NCBI GenBank assembly: GCA_037442205.1
Contig: JBBIQS010000102.1
Location: 1 to 26,780, forward strand
Source: JBBIQS01 sp037442205
Lineage (GTDB): Bacteria > Myxococcota > Myxococcia > Myxococcales > UBA5297
Direction: 5' to 3'
DNA: 26,780 nucleotides
Below are positions 1 through 7,034 of this stretch, piece by piece. Made by a program: the position numbers and the translations under genes. Each line of letters starts with the position of its first letter. Position 1 is the first letter of the stretch. The notes beneath the pieces are model-generated. The model was not told the DNA's origin. It ran no database searches and saw only the letters and a list, made by a program, of their open reading frames with translations.

Positions 1-71
1 TCAGCGAGTCGGAGCTGCGCAGCGCCGCGCAGAAGCTCGTCCAGCAGATGGAGCGCGAGGCGCTGCACTGA
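1..71 (+). CDS. 3' end of an unidentified protein (partial)
   Basis: An open frame enters from the left edge (first full codon at base 3) and stops at TGA 69-71. The 22 visible residues are charged and probably helical (ending QQMEREALH). The codons are nearly all G/C-ending, as in the neighbouring genes, which supports real coding. Too little is present to identify the family. Confidence 0.6.
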   Translation, partial: SESELRSAAQKLVQQMEREALH

Positions 72-197
72 TTCGCCGCATTGCCAGGTTGTCCCTGCTC
101 GCCGCTTCCCTCATGCCAGAAAGGCAGGCTTGCGGGTAATCGCTTGGTGCCATGCGAGCACCGCTGAGTTGGCGCGACTCGTGCTCGGCGCAGGGGC

Positions 198-776
198 ATG
201 GACTCCGACCGCTCTCTCGATCTCCCAGCAGCCGCTGCCGAGGCTGTTGCCTCCTCACCGTCCGAGAGGCGGCGCAGCATGGCGATGCCGATCTTCCTCG
301 GCCTCTTGGCCGGAGCGTTTCTCGGCGTCTCGTGCGTCGAGGTTGCTTTCTACGGAGCCAGCGGCCTGCTGCTTTGGGGCCTGCTGGCTCTGGTCGGACG
401 ATTCAGCTGCATCCGGCGCGAGAAGCAGGGTCTGAGCCGGTGGCTGGTGGTGATCCCGGTCGCGCTCGGACTCGCTGGCTTGGCGGCTTTGGCCCCGCTC
501 AAGCAGATGGATCGCCCGATCCCGAAGCTTCTGCCATCGGAGGCTCTCACGGTTGCGGAGCTGGGCAGGTTCCTCGACGTCTGGCCCGAGGTCGCTCCTG
601 AGGCTGCCGCGAGGGTCGTTCATCTTCCCTCGCGACGGCCGACTTGGAGAGAGGTTGACGCCGCCTTGACGCGGGATTCGGGCCTGCGCCTTCGGTTCGG
701 GTACTGCGGTTTCGGAGCCAGTCTGCTGTTTGGCCCTCATCCAATCGGTCCACCGCGAATCGCTGCGCGGGAGTAG
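198..776 (+). CDS. Hypothetical membrane protein, 192 aa
   Basis: I do not recognise this family. The N-terminal 28 residues are polar with an SERRR cluster. Three hydrophobic segments follow at about residues 30-48, 52-69 and 82-100, then a roughly 90-residue soluble C-terminal part rich in Pro, Arg and Ala. The layout suggests an inner-membrane protein with a soluble C-terminal domain. The ATG at 198 is the first in frame; a second start pair (MAM, residues 28-30) just before the first helix is also possible. Neither has a strong ribosome-binding site, although GCAGGGG lies just before the first. It stops about 40 bp before the terminator array of the convergent lipoprotein gene, so the two genes face each other across that array. 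Confidence 0.6.
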   Translation: MDSDRSLDLPAAAAEAVASSPSERRRSMAMPIFLGLLAGAFLGVSCVEVAFYGASGLLLWGLLALVGRFSCIRREKQGLSRWLVVIPVALGLAGLAALAPLKQMDRPIPKLLPSEALTVAELGRFLDVWPEVAPEAAARVVHLPSRRPTWREVDAALTRDSGLRLRFGYCGFGASLLFGPHPIGPPRIAARE

Positions 777-816
777 CGCGCGCCGTGCAATTCGCGCTCG
801 TCGGAAGGGTGGGCGC

Positions 817-863
817 AAAAAAACGATGGCGCCGAGTCCCCGGGAGTGGTCTCGACGCCATCG
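817..863 (-). terminator. Intrinsic terminator, copy 1 (most distal)
   Basis: Same hairpin with a U-G wobble on the minus strand, followed by seven uninterrupted T. This is the best U-tract of the four. Confidence 0.7.
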
Positions 864-932
864 TCGGGCCCGGGGGGCCCAGCTTCGTCTCTTGCTGCTT
901 CCGATCGGGTATCAAGTGCCGCGCCGATCGGG

Positions 933-980
933 AAAGAAAACGATGGCGTCGAGTCCCCGGGAGTGGTCTCGACGCCATCG
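933..980 (-). terminator. Intrinsic terminator, copy 2
   Basis: A perfect 13-bp stem, 14-nt loop and minus-strand TTTTCTTT tract. Confidence 0.7.
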
Positions 981-1049
981 TCGGGCCCGGCGGGCCCAGC
1001 TCCGATTCTCATTGCGGCCGTTCGGGCAGGAAGCGCTGCGCCGACCGGG

Positions 1050-1097
1050 AAAGAAAACGATGGCGCCGAGTCCCCGGGAGTGGTCTCGACGCCATCG
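1050..1097 (-). terminator. Intrinsic terminator, copy 3
   Basis: Same hairpin 117 bp further on, with the TTTTCTTT tract on the minus strand. The single stem change gives a U-G wobble in minus-strand RNA but a C-A mismatch in plus-strand RNA, which favours function on the minus strand. Confidence 0.65.
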
Positions 1098-1166
1098 TCG
1101 GGCCCGACGGGCCCAGCTTCGATTCTCGTTGCGGCCGATCGGGCAGGAAGCGCTGCGCCGACCGGG

Positions 1167-1214
1167 AAAGAAAACGATGGCGTCGAGTCCCCGGGAGTGG
1201 TCCCGGCGCCATCG
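1167..1214 (-). terminator. Intrinsic terminator, copy 4 (nearest the gene)
   Basis: Read on the minus strand, the hairpin is followed by TTTTCTTT. It begins 17 bp past the stop codon of the lipoprotein gene. One C-A mismatch and one G-U wobble weaken the stem relative to the other copies. Confidence 0.6.
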
Positions 1215-1230
1215 CCCAGGCCCGACGGGC

Positions 1231-2169
1231 CTAGAGCTTGATCTCGTGGTCAACAGGACCGGCCGCCACCGCGGTGCCGCTGACGGTCACGTAGTCGCCG
1301 ATCTGCGGAGCGGCGGCGGTGCTGGTCGAGGACTTGCCCTTGGAAACCTTGATCCCGCTGTCCGGGCCGCCGGCCGGGTCCTGGATCACGAAGCCGAACG
1401 GACCGCTGGTGGTGGTCCAGCGCCCGATCACCACGCCGCTGACGGTGACGGTGGTGCCCTTGGCGAAGTTGCCCAGCAGGTTGGCGATGTCGGTCGAGGC
1501 GGTGGCGGTGGCGGTGCCGGAGTAGGCCGGACCGGCGCCCACCCCGGAGCAGTCGGTCAGCGCCAGCACGAACAGGTCGGTCTTGGTCGAGGACTGGTAC
1601 TCGTCCTGCCAGATGCCGGTCACCGTGGCCACCGAGCCGCTCTTGGGCACGCAGGTGTTCTTGGTCCCGAGGAACGAGAAGGTGTCCACCACCACCGAGC
1701 TGCCGCTGACCTGGGCGTTGAAGCCGTCGCAGTAGGTCTTGCCGGTGGTGGGGTTGGTGTAGGGCAGCGGGCAGGGAGTGGTGCTGATGGTGCTCGACAC
1801 CGCCAGCTCCACCAGCTGGTTGAGGTGGTCCTTGGCGCCGGTGCCGCTGTCGTCGTTCTTCAGCACCGCGGGATCGCTGACCTGCCAGGCCGGGGGCAGG
1901 GCGTTGCCGCTGCTGACCACGGTGACCGAGCCCGGCGGATAGGTGTGGCCGCCGTCGGCCGGCGGGTTGGTGCCGGCGTCGGTGTCGGGCGGGATGACGT
2001 TGCCGGCGTCCTGATCGACCGGCTGAGAGCCGGCGTCGGTGGCGGCGGGGTGGCCGGCGTCCTTGTGGCCGGCGTCGGCGGTGGTCTGGGCCGGGCCGCA
2101 GCCGAAGCCGTGCAGCACGGCCACGCCGGCGAGGACAGCGGGGAAGAGAGCGATCAGCTTGGTGCGCAT
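1231..2169 (-). CDS. Lipoprotein with an OB-fold-like C-terminal domain, 312 aa
   Basis: The N-terminus is a lipoprotein signal (hydrophobic stretch, Cys24 in GFGCG), so export and lipid anchoring are expected. Next comes a low-complexity linker with five Asp-Ala-Gly tripeptides (about residues 30-75), a spacer seen in many myxobacterial lipoproteins. The rest contains two beta-rich segments. The last 80 residues carry a G-V-V-x-G...GFVIQDP...GI-x-V pattern, resembling OB-fold domains found next to secreted nucleases. No catalytic motif is visible, so the function is unknown. The ATG at 2169 was chosen because GGAG lies just upstream and the signal peptide starts there. An open frame extends further upstream without signal character. 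Transcription would run into the four-terminator array. Confidence 0.75.
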   Translation of the reverse strand: MRTKLIALFPAVLAGVAVLHGFGCGPAQTTADAGHKDAGHPAATDAGSQPVDQDAGNVIPPDTDAGTNPPADGGHTYPPGSVTVVSSGNALPPAWQVSDPAVLKNDDSGTGAKDHLNQLVELAVSSTISTTPCPLPYTNPTTGKTYCDGFNAQVSGSSVVVDTFSFLGTKNTCVPKSGSVATVTGIWQDEYQSSTKTDLFVLALTDCSGVGAGPAYSGTATATASTDIANLLGNFAKGTTVTVSGVVIGRWTTTSGPFGFVIQDPAGGPDSGIKVSKGKSSTSTAAAPQIGDYVTVSGTAVAAGPVDHEIKL

Positions 2170-2458
2170 TGGCACTCCGCGGCGGCAGAAAGTCTCGCCG
2201 CGGACGCCGCCACTCCGCGCGAAGCCCCGGCCCAGTGAGGTCGGAGCCGAGACTGGGGTGCGCAGGCAACCTCCGTGCCGGGGCGCAAGTGCCCGAAATC
2301 CCGAAGGGCGCATTCGGCCGGGAAGCAAGTTCCTTCGAGGTGGCTACGGGCGGGGCGAAGAACTTTTCAGTCGGTCGGCAAGCTCGATGCCCGCGGCCTC
2401 GGCGTCGCCGGCGGTCGCCTCGGTCGGCCGGCGACCTTCAGCGCCAAATCCCTTCGGC

Positions 2459-3094
2459 TCACAGCCACCCGAGGATCGGGCCGAAGACCACGAGCAGCGC
2501 CGCCGCGGTGCCGGCGAGGGCGCCGGTGAGCACCAGCTTGCCGCGCACGGTCGGCAGGTCGTGCGCCCAGGCCGCCGCCGCGTAGAAGGTGGCGTAGCCG
2601 AAGATCACGATCAGCCAGGGGTTCTTCTCGTTCCAGAAGCCGTAGTACCAGTGGAAGCTCCCGGTGGCGTGCAGGTAGAGCTCGACCACCACCGAGAACA
2701 CCGAGAAACCGAGCACCGCCAGGATCCGGTTGGGCACGCCCAGGACGCGCAGCGCCGGGTCCTTGGGCAGCATCTTGGCGAAGGCGATGCCGGCGAAGGA
2801 AAAGAGCAGGCAGATCTCCAGATTGAGCCCGATCAGGATCTGCAGGCTGCTGCGCCCGGTGGTAGTCCAGAGCGCGGCCTTGCCGGTGGAGTGCAGGATC
2901 ACGCCGTTGACCGCCTCGTTGATCCAGTCGGCCGACCAGAAGGCGAGCCCGGCGAAGACGGTGTTCCAGTTCCGCTTCTCGATCTCGACCGAATAGACGT
3001 AGATGGCCAGGCCAAACAGCGTCACCGCGTTCCAGCTGAATTGGGTCGGATCGCGCAGCAGGCGCAGGCCTTCGGTCGTGAAATCTGGCGGCAT
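2459..3094 (-). CDS. Six-helix integral membrane protein, 211 aa
   Basis: A polytopic inner-membrane protein with about six hydrophobic segments: roughly residues 20-36, 45-62, 85-107, 122-143, 158-178 and 184-211. Aromatic and acidic residues are prominent, including the segments SADWINEAVNG and HWYYGFWNEKNPW. I do not recognise a named family. Polar residues within helices would fit a transport or cofactor role, but nothing proves it. The ATG at 3094 has GGAGG eight bases upstream and is preferred over a start nine codons earlier. The next gene upstream on the same strand is a porin-like protein 150 bp away. The downstream lipoprotein gene starts 290 bp later and probably has its own promoter. 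Confidence 0.75.
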   Translation of the reverse strand: MPPDFTTEGLRLLRDPTQFSWNAVTLFGLAIYVYSVEIEKRNWNTVFAGLAFWSADWINEAVNGVILHSTGKAALWTTTGRSSLQILIGLNLEICLLFSFAGIAFAKMLPKDPALRVLGVPNRILAVLGFSVFSVVVELYLHATGSFHWYYGFWNEKNPWLIVIFGYATFYAAAAWAHDLPTVRGKLVLTGALAGTAAALLVVFGPILGWL

Positions 3095-3247
3095 GGCGTG
3101 GTCCTCCGGTCCCGACATCAAGCAATGCGGGACCCGCCGACGCCAACTCGCCGCGCGGGATCTTGGGCAGTGGTGTCTTCCGGTGAAAGTCGCGCAGCCG
3201 ACCTTCGAGCGTCCCGCGCGTCGCCCCCGGGCGGCCGCCGGGCGCGG

Positions 3248-4303
3248 CTAGAAGACGAAGGCCAGCTGGGCGCCCCAGCGGTTGCGGGCCAGGAACAGGT
3301 CGCGCCCGTACTCGAGCTTGACGGCGGCCTGCTCGTCGAGGTTGAAGCGCACCCCGCCCAGGATCAGGTTCTCGCGGGTGAGGGTGCCGCCCAGGTTGAA
3401 GAACGGATCCTCGGACGAGCGGCGCGCCTGCTCGTAGCGCGCGTAGGGGACCACGAAGCCGATCGGGACCCCGGCCTGGAGGAAGCCGCCGGCGAAGGGG
3501 TAGGCCTGGCCGGAGCTCAGCCCGGTGTGCTGGCCGAAGTAGAGCTCGCCGATCACCAGCCAGCGCGCCGCCATCCACGCCAGGTGGGCGCCCAGGATCC
3601 GCTCGCGCAGCTCCTCGCCCAACGCGCCGCCGGAGTTGGGGATCCGGTCGAGGTAGGCGCTGGCCCCGATCTCCAGATCCTCGAGGAACAGCGGCAGGAT
3701 GGCCAGCCTGGCCACCAAGGCCTTGGCCAGCTTCTGGGGATCGACCTGGCCGTTGTTGAGGATGTCGGTCAGCTGGGTGCCGCGGCCGTTGCCGACTCCC
3801 AGGGTGTAGTCGAAGGCCACCTTGCCGACCTCGGTGCGCCCGTGGAGGTCGGCGCCGACGAAGTGCGCCGGGATGAAGGCCCCTTGGTCTTCGAAGCCGA
3901 CCACGAACGGCCGCTCGGTGCTCAGCTGCAGCAGCAGCGCGTGGTGGAAGGCGTTGAGGTAGTAGCCCAGCGGCGTGTGGGTGCGTCCGACGCGCAGCGC
4001 AAGCCAGTCGGTGAGCTTGACGTCGACATAGAGGCGCTCCAGCTCCATGTCGAAGCGCCCGTCCATGAACTCCAGCACCTCCTCGGCCAGCAGCCGCAGG
4101 TGAGGGGAGGCCTGGGCGGCGGCGAAGAGGTCCAGCGCGCCGATCCCGAAGCGGAACGGATCGGGCGAGGTGCCGTCGGTGCCGAGGTTGACGTCGGAGT
4201 AGAGGTGCAGGTCGAAGGAGGCTTCGGCTCGCGCTGGGCTCGACCACAGCGCCACCGAAACCGCCACCGCCGCGAGCAGCGGGTGGCCGGCGATTGCCTT
4301 CAT
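3248..4303 (-). CDS. Outer-membrane porin-like beta-barrel protein, 351 aa
   Basis: A Sec signal peptide (KAIAG start, hydrophobic core, cleavage after SPARA near residue 26) precedes a chain of alternating beta strands rich in Gly and aromatics. The chain ends in Phe (QLAFVF), the usual C-terminal signature for outer-membrane barrel insertion. Segments such as WLALRVGRTHTPLGYY and VKLEYGRD resemble phosphate-selective-porin-like barrels in which strands end in R-x-G-R or E-Y-G. About 325 mature residues fits a 14-18 strand barrel. The substrate cannot be read from sequence. The ATG lies a few bases after a weak GAGGCGAG. It is transcribed away from the GH5 gene across a 390-bp divergent gap. 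Confidence 0.75.
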   Translation of the reverse strand: MKAIAGHPLLAAVAVSVALWSSPARAEASFDLHLYSDVNLGTDGTSPDPFRFGIGALDLFAAAQASPHLRLLAEEVLEFMDGRFDMELERLYVDVKLTDWLALRVGRTHTPLGYYLNAFHHALLLQLSTERPFVVGFEDQGAFIPAHFVGADLHGRTEVGKVAFDYTLGVGNGRGTQLTDILNNGQVDPQKLAKALVARLAILPLFLEDLEIGASAYLDRIPNSGGALGEELRERILGAHLAWMAARWLVIGELYFGQHTGLSSGQAYPFAGGFLQAGVPIGFVVPYARYEQARRSSEDPFFNLGGTLTRENLILGGVRFNLDEQAAVKLEYGRDLFLARNRWGAQLAFVF

Positions 4304-4693
4304 CTGAATACTCGCCTCTGGTCGGCAGTGCTCTCCCCGTCACGCCGTCCGCATTCCGACAGTTGGGATTCACGGACAGTGAGAGCGATTCGCTGCTCGT
4401 GCGAACACTACCAACCGGGGGTGGCTCGACGCGGCGAGTCAGGGATGGGCGCCCGAGCTCAGTCGGGGCTCAGCGGCGGGCCGCGCGCCAGGAGGGTGCG
4501 GGCCGTTCGCCGAAGTCGCGGCGGAAGGAGAGAGCGGTCTGCCCGACGGTCCGGCGCAGCCAGGCGTCGGCGCTGATGCCGGTGGATTCGAGAACCCGGC
4601 GGCACAGGGTGCGCACCGACAGCGGCAGGTAGCCGTGTGGGCCGGAGACGGTGAGCTGGGACGCTGGTGGCGGCCCTCCGCTATCCTCGGCCG
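4304..4693. other. 390-bp divergent intergenic region
   Basis: This separates the porin-like gene (minus) from the GH5 gene (plus), so promoters for both should lie here. A TATCCT sequence sits only eight bases before the GH5 start codon; if it is a -10 box the mRNA would be leaderless, but no clear -35 accompanies it. The stretch also holds a short coding-like minus-strand frame, listed separately. No strong terminator hairpin was seen. Confidence 0.4.
4470..4616 (-). other. Short coding-like frame, possible gene remnant (48 codons)
   Basis: On the minus strand a frame ending at TGA 4470-4472 has almost entirely G/C third positions and protein-like composition (contains STGISADAWLRRTVGQ). 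It has no ATG; the first plausible start is GTG at 4616. The frame stays open further upstream, where it becomes antisense to the GH5 gene. It could be a decayed 3' end, a tiny protein, or chance. I do not recognise it. Confidence 0.25.
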
Positions 4694-5893
4694 ATGCCTC
4701 TGCGATCCCTCGCGCTGATTCTCCTGGCTCTCTCGGCGTGTGGCGCCGGGGCGCCGGCGGCGTACGAGTGCGCGGTCGCCTCCGCTCTGCCGATGGGCGA
4801 AGGCGGACGGCGAGTGGCGCTGAACGCCTACTACCTGCAGGAGGAAGCGGCGCGGGCGGTGCGCCTGGGGCGGACCGAGTCGCCGGAGCTCGAAGAGACG
4901 ATGGCGAAGGCGCGCGCGCTCGGGGCGACGGTGGTGCGGACCAATGCCTTCAACGACGACCCGGCGAAGGCCGGCGATTCGGCCATCCAGATCGCGCGGC
5001 TCAGCTGGGACGAGACGGCGCTGCGCGGGCTCGACCTGGTGCTCGCGCGGGCGCAGGCGCACGGGGTGAAGCTGGTGCTGCCGCTCGGGAACTACTGGAA
5101 CGCCTACGGCGGTGCTCGCCAGTACGTGGCCTGGGCCGGGCATGCCGACGCGGTCGAGGGCGATCCCCGCTTCTTCACCGACCGCCCGGTGATCGACCAT
5201 TTCAAGGCCCAGATCCAGATGCTGCTGTCGCGCGTCGACACCGTGGACGGCATCCGCTACGGCGAGCACCCGGCGGTGCTCGCCTGGGAGCTGCTCAACG
5301 AGCCCAGAGGAAGCGGTCTCGATGCCGAAGGACGCCAGATGAGGGCGTGGATCGACGAGCTCGCGGGTCTGGTGAAACGGCTCGCCCCCGGACATCTGGT
5401 TGGAACTGGCGAAGAAGGTTTCGATCTCTCAGCCGAAGGCTACGGGCCGATCGCCGAGCTGGGGTGGCGCCAGGTGCTCGAGGCTCCGGGCTCGAGCTTT
5501 CGCCTGAACCTTGCCTCGCCGTCCATCGACTTCGGCTCGGTGCACCTTTATCCGGAGGCCTGGAGGATCTCGGCGAGTCAGAGCATCACCTTCGGCTCGG
5601 CGTGGATCGACGGGCACGCCAAGGTCGCGCGAGAGCTCGGCAAGCCGCTGTTCGTGGGAGAGTTCGGACTGCCCAACGACGGAGTGCTCGCCCTCGCCGA
5701 GCGGCGAGCGGCCTACCGGGCCTGGTTCGGCTGCGCTCGGAGGACCGGCGCCGCGGGCGTGGCTCCGTGGCTCTTCGCCTACGACGCGCGCCCCGACACC
5801 TGGGACCGACACACCTTCTATTTCCGCGACGGCACTTCGCCCGAGGACCCGGTGAACCGCTACGCCGATCTGGTCATCGAGGCCGCGCGATAG
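4694..5893 (+). CDS. GH5-type glycoside hydrolase (mannan endo-1,4-beta-mannosidase-like) lipoprotein, 399 aa
   Basis: Predicted to hydrolyse internal beta-1,4 links in mannan or a related polysaccharide at the cell surface. The N-terminus is a lipoprotein signal ending in LSAC (Cys16). A TIM-barrel glycosidase follows with clan GH-A landmarks: TVVRTNAF (about 79-86), VLPLGNYWNAYGG (128-140), the acid/base Glu203 in WELLNEPRG, a His-Tyr pair in SVHLYPE (about 282-288) and the nucleophile Glu323 in LFVGEFG. The NYW-NAYGG and NEP segments resemble fungal/plant-type GH5_7 mannanases more than GH5 cellulases. Substrate preference is an inference. The ATG at 4694 starts directly at the signal peptide; no good ribosome-binding site precedes it. 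It stands alone, divergent from a porin that might import released sugars. Confidence 0.8.
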   Translation: MPLRSLALILLALSACGAGAPAAYECAVASALPMGEGGRRVALNAYYLQEEAARAVRLGRTESPELEETMAKARALGATVVRTNAFNDDPAKAGDSAIQIARLSWDETALRGLDLVLARAQAHGVKLVLPLGNYWNAYGGARQYVAWAGHADAVEGDPRFFTDRPVIDHFKAQIQMLLSRVDTVDGIRYGEHPAVLAWELLNEPRGSGLDAEGRQMRAWIDELAGLVKRLAPGHLVGTGEEGFDLSAEGYGPIAELGWRQVLEAPGSSFRLNLASPSIDFGSVHLYPEAWRISASQSITFGSAWIDGHAKVARELGKPLFVGEFGLPNDGVLALAERRAAYRAWFGCARRTGAAGVAPWLFAYDARPDTWDRHTFYFRDGTSPEDPVNRYADLVIEAAR

Positions 5894-6113
5894 CGCGATC
5901 GAGAAGACCAACGCCAGCTGCGCGCTGCGCCGCAGAGCTCAGTCGAGCAGCGACGATGCCGCAAAGCGCGGCTGGCGCCCTTCAGTTGCGTCGCCGGCAG
6001 CGAGCCGCGGCCACAGCGCGCAAGACGGGCAGCCACACCAACTTGCGCCGCTCGAAGGCTTGGGCCAGGCCTTCTCACGGAAACGTGCCGACCGAGGGAG
6101 CCCTGAGCGAGCC

Positions 6114-6794
6114 TCAGAAGGTGATTCCGTCCCAGCAGAAGAGCAGGTAGAGCGGGTCGGCCGAGTCGGGGCCGATCACGATCGCGCCGTCGTCCGGGGC
6201 GGGGGTCGCCGGGTTGCGGTGGACGAGATGGGCGCTGGAGGGCTTGTTCTGGCTGGTGGCGAAGAAGCTGATCCGATCTCCGATGTTGATCCGTGCCGCC
6301 ACCAGCTCGATCAGCTCGCTCATCACGTGGGGCGTAAAGCCGTCGACGTGGGCGCCCAGGTCGCCGGGGTAATCGAGCGCGGCGCCAGGATGCCAGCCCT
6401 CCGACCAGGGTCCGCCGAGCAGCGGGTGCGGCACCTCGGAGAGCTTCATGCGGGTGTCGGTTCCGTTGCGGCCGTCGGAGAGCACGTTCACCACGATTCG
6501 ATAGACCGCGCCGCTGGAGAGGACCTCGATCACCAGGTGCGTGCCGTTGACCTCGGTGCACTGGGTGTCGGTCGGCTTGACCACCGCCAGCACCGTCCCG
6601 TCGAAGCGGCCGAAGCCGTTGGTGAGCCCGTTGCCGAAGGTCGTGGCGCACTGCGCCGCCTTGTTGATCGCGCCGGCGTCGGGCTGCTCGAGCAGGCCCG
6701 CGTCATCCCCGGCTTGCAGCCCGGGAGCGGCGCCGCTGCACCCGGAGAGGCCGGCCAGCAAGAGGACCAGGAGCGAGCACTGGAGCGGGTTCAT
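6114..6794 (-). CDS. Hypothetical lipoprotein, 226 aa
   Basis: The signal peptide ends in LSGC, giving a lipid-anchored exported protein. A short linker with two Asp-Ala-Gly motifs precedes a beta-rich domain of about 180 residues that contains GTHLVIEVLSSG, YRIVVNVLSDG and a C-terminal DPLYLLFCWDGITF. Two internal Cys plus one near the end could form disulphides. I do not recognise the domain. Two ATG codons lie two codons apart; the second (6794) is chosen because GAGG sits six bases upstream of it but directly abuts the first. A 240-bp gap separates it from the dehydrogenase gene upstream, so it probably has its own promoter. Confidence 0.7.
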   Translation of the reverse strand: MNPLQCSLLVLLLAGLSGCSGAAPGLQAGDDAGLLEQPDAGAINKAAQCATTFGNGLTNGFGRFDGTVLAVVKPTDTQCTEVNGTHLVIEVLSSGAVYRIVVNVLSDGRNGTDTRMKLSEVPHPLLGGPWSEGWHPGAALDYPGDLGAHVDGFTPHVMSELIELVAARINIGDRISFFATSQNKPSSAHLVHRNPATPAPDDGAIVIGPDSADPLYLLFCWDGITF

Positions 6795-6895
6795 CGGCAT
6801 CCTCGAAGGCGCGCCGCGGGACAGGGGCGGCGGCGCGCCGGCGAGATTAGCGGACCTGCCGCCGGATGTGGAGTGCGACGGAGGTCTGGAATCGC

Positions 6896-6921
6896 AAGCG
6901 CCCGGGACCAGGGCGCTTTTT
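6896..6921 (+). terminator. Intrinsic terminator-like hairpin, plus orientation
   Basis: A perfect 8-bp stem (AAGCGCCC / GGGCGCTT) with a 7-nt loop is followed on the plus strand by TTTTT. Both flanking genes are on the minus strand, so it ends no visible gene. Confidence 0.45.
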
Positions 6922-7034
6922 CAGTGCAAGCGGCGCGAGGCCCGGGGCCTGGGAGACGCCCACCGGCGGACGGTGGAACAAAATGAGCAATTGGACGCCG
7001 CCCGAGTGTGCGCCAGGCGACGTTGCCGATCCGG

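Larger units (their letters stand above)
817..1230. repeat. 117-bp tandem repeat, about 3.5 copies, each with a hairpin
   Basis: The unit beginning CGATGGCG recurs at 824, 941, 1058 and 1175, a period of exactly 117 bp each time. Each unit holds a 12-13 bp hairpin (arms GATGGCGTCGAG and CTCGACGCCATC, 14-nt loop) followed by a second palindrome of the form GGGCCCGNCGGGCCC. Copies 2 and 3 are almost identical along their spacers while copy 1 has drifted, so the array probably grew by stepwise duplication. Since 117 is divisible by three, several frames stay open across it. I regard those frames as artefacts, not genes. It fills the gap between two convergent genes. Confidence 0.9.

Noticed and set aside
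817..1230. CRISPR-like array
   Set aside because: The units are 117 bp, spacers are themselves repeated and no cas gene is present; the hairpin plus T-tract explains the structure.
730..2238. A 502-codon plus-strand frame covering the 117-bp repeats and the region antisense to the lipoprotein
   Set aside because: The period is divisible by three, which keeps frames open, and the rest is the high-GC shadow of a gene with a signal peptide and a ribosome-binding site. Its composition is Arg/Gly/Ala-rich and not protein-like.
2351..2375. TGAAAAGTTC on the minus strand as a fourth ECF promoter
   Set aside because: It differs from TGAAAGGTTT at two positions, no GACT follows at 13 bases, and it lies about 200 bp from the nearest start.
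2039..4576. An 845-codon plus-strand frame
   Set aside because: It is antisense to three well-supported minus-strand genes and has shadow composition.
4439..5395. A 318-codon minus-strand frame opposite the GH5 gene
   Set aside because: The plus strand carries both catalytic Glu motifs and a lipobox, so this frame is a shadow.
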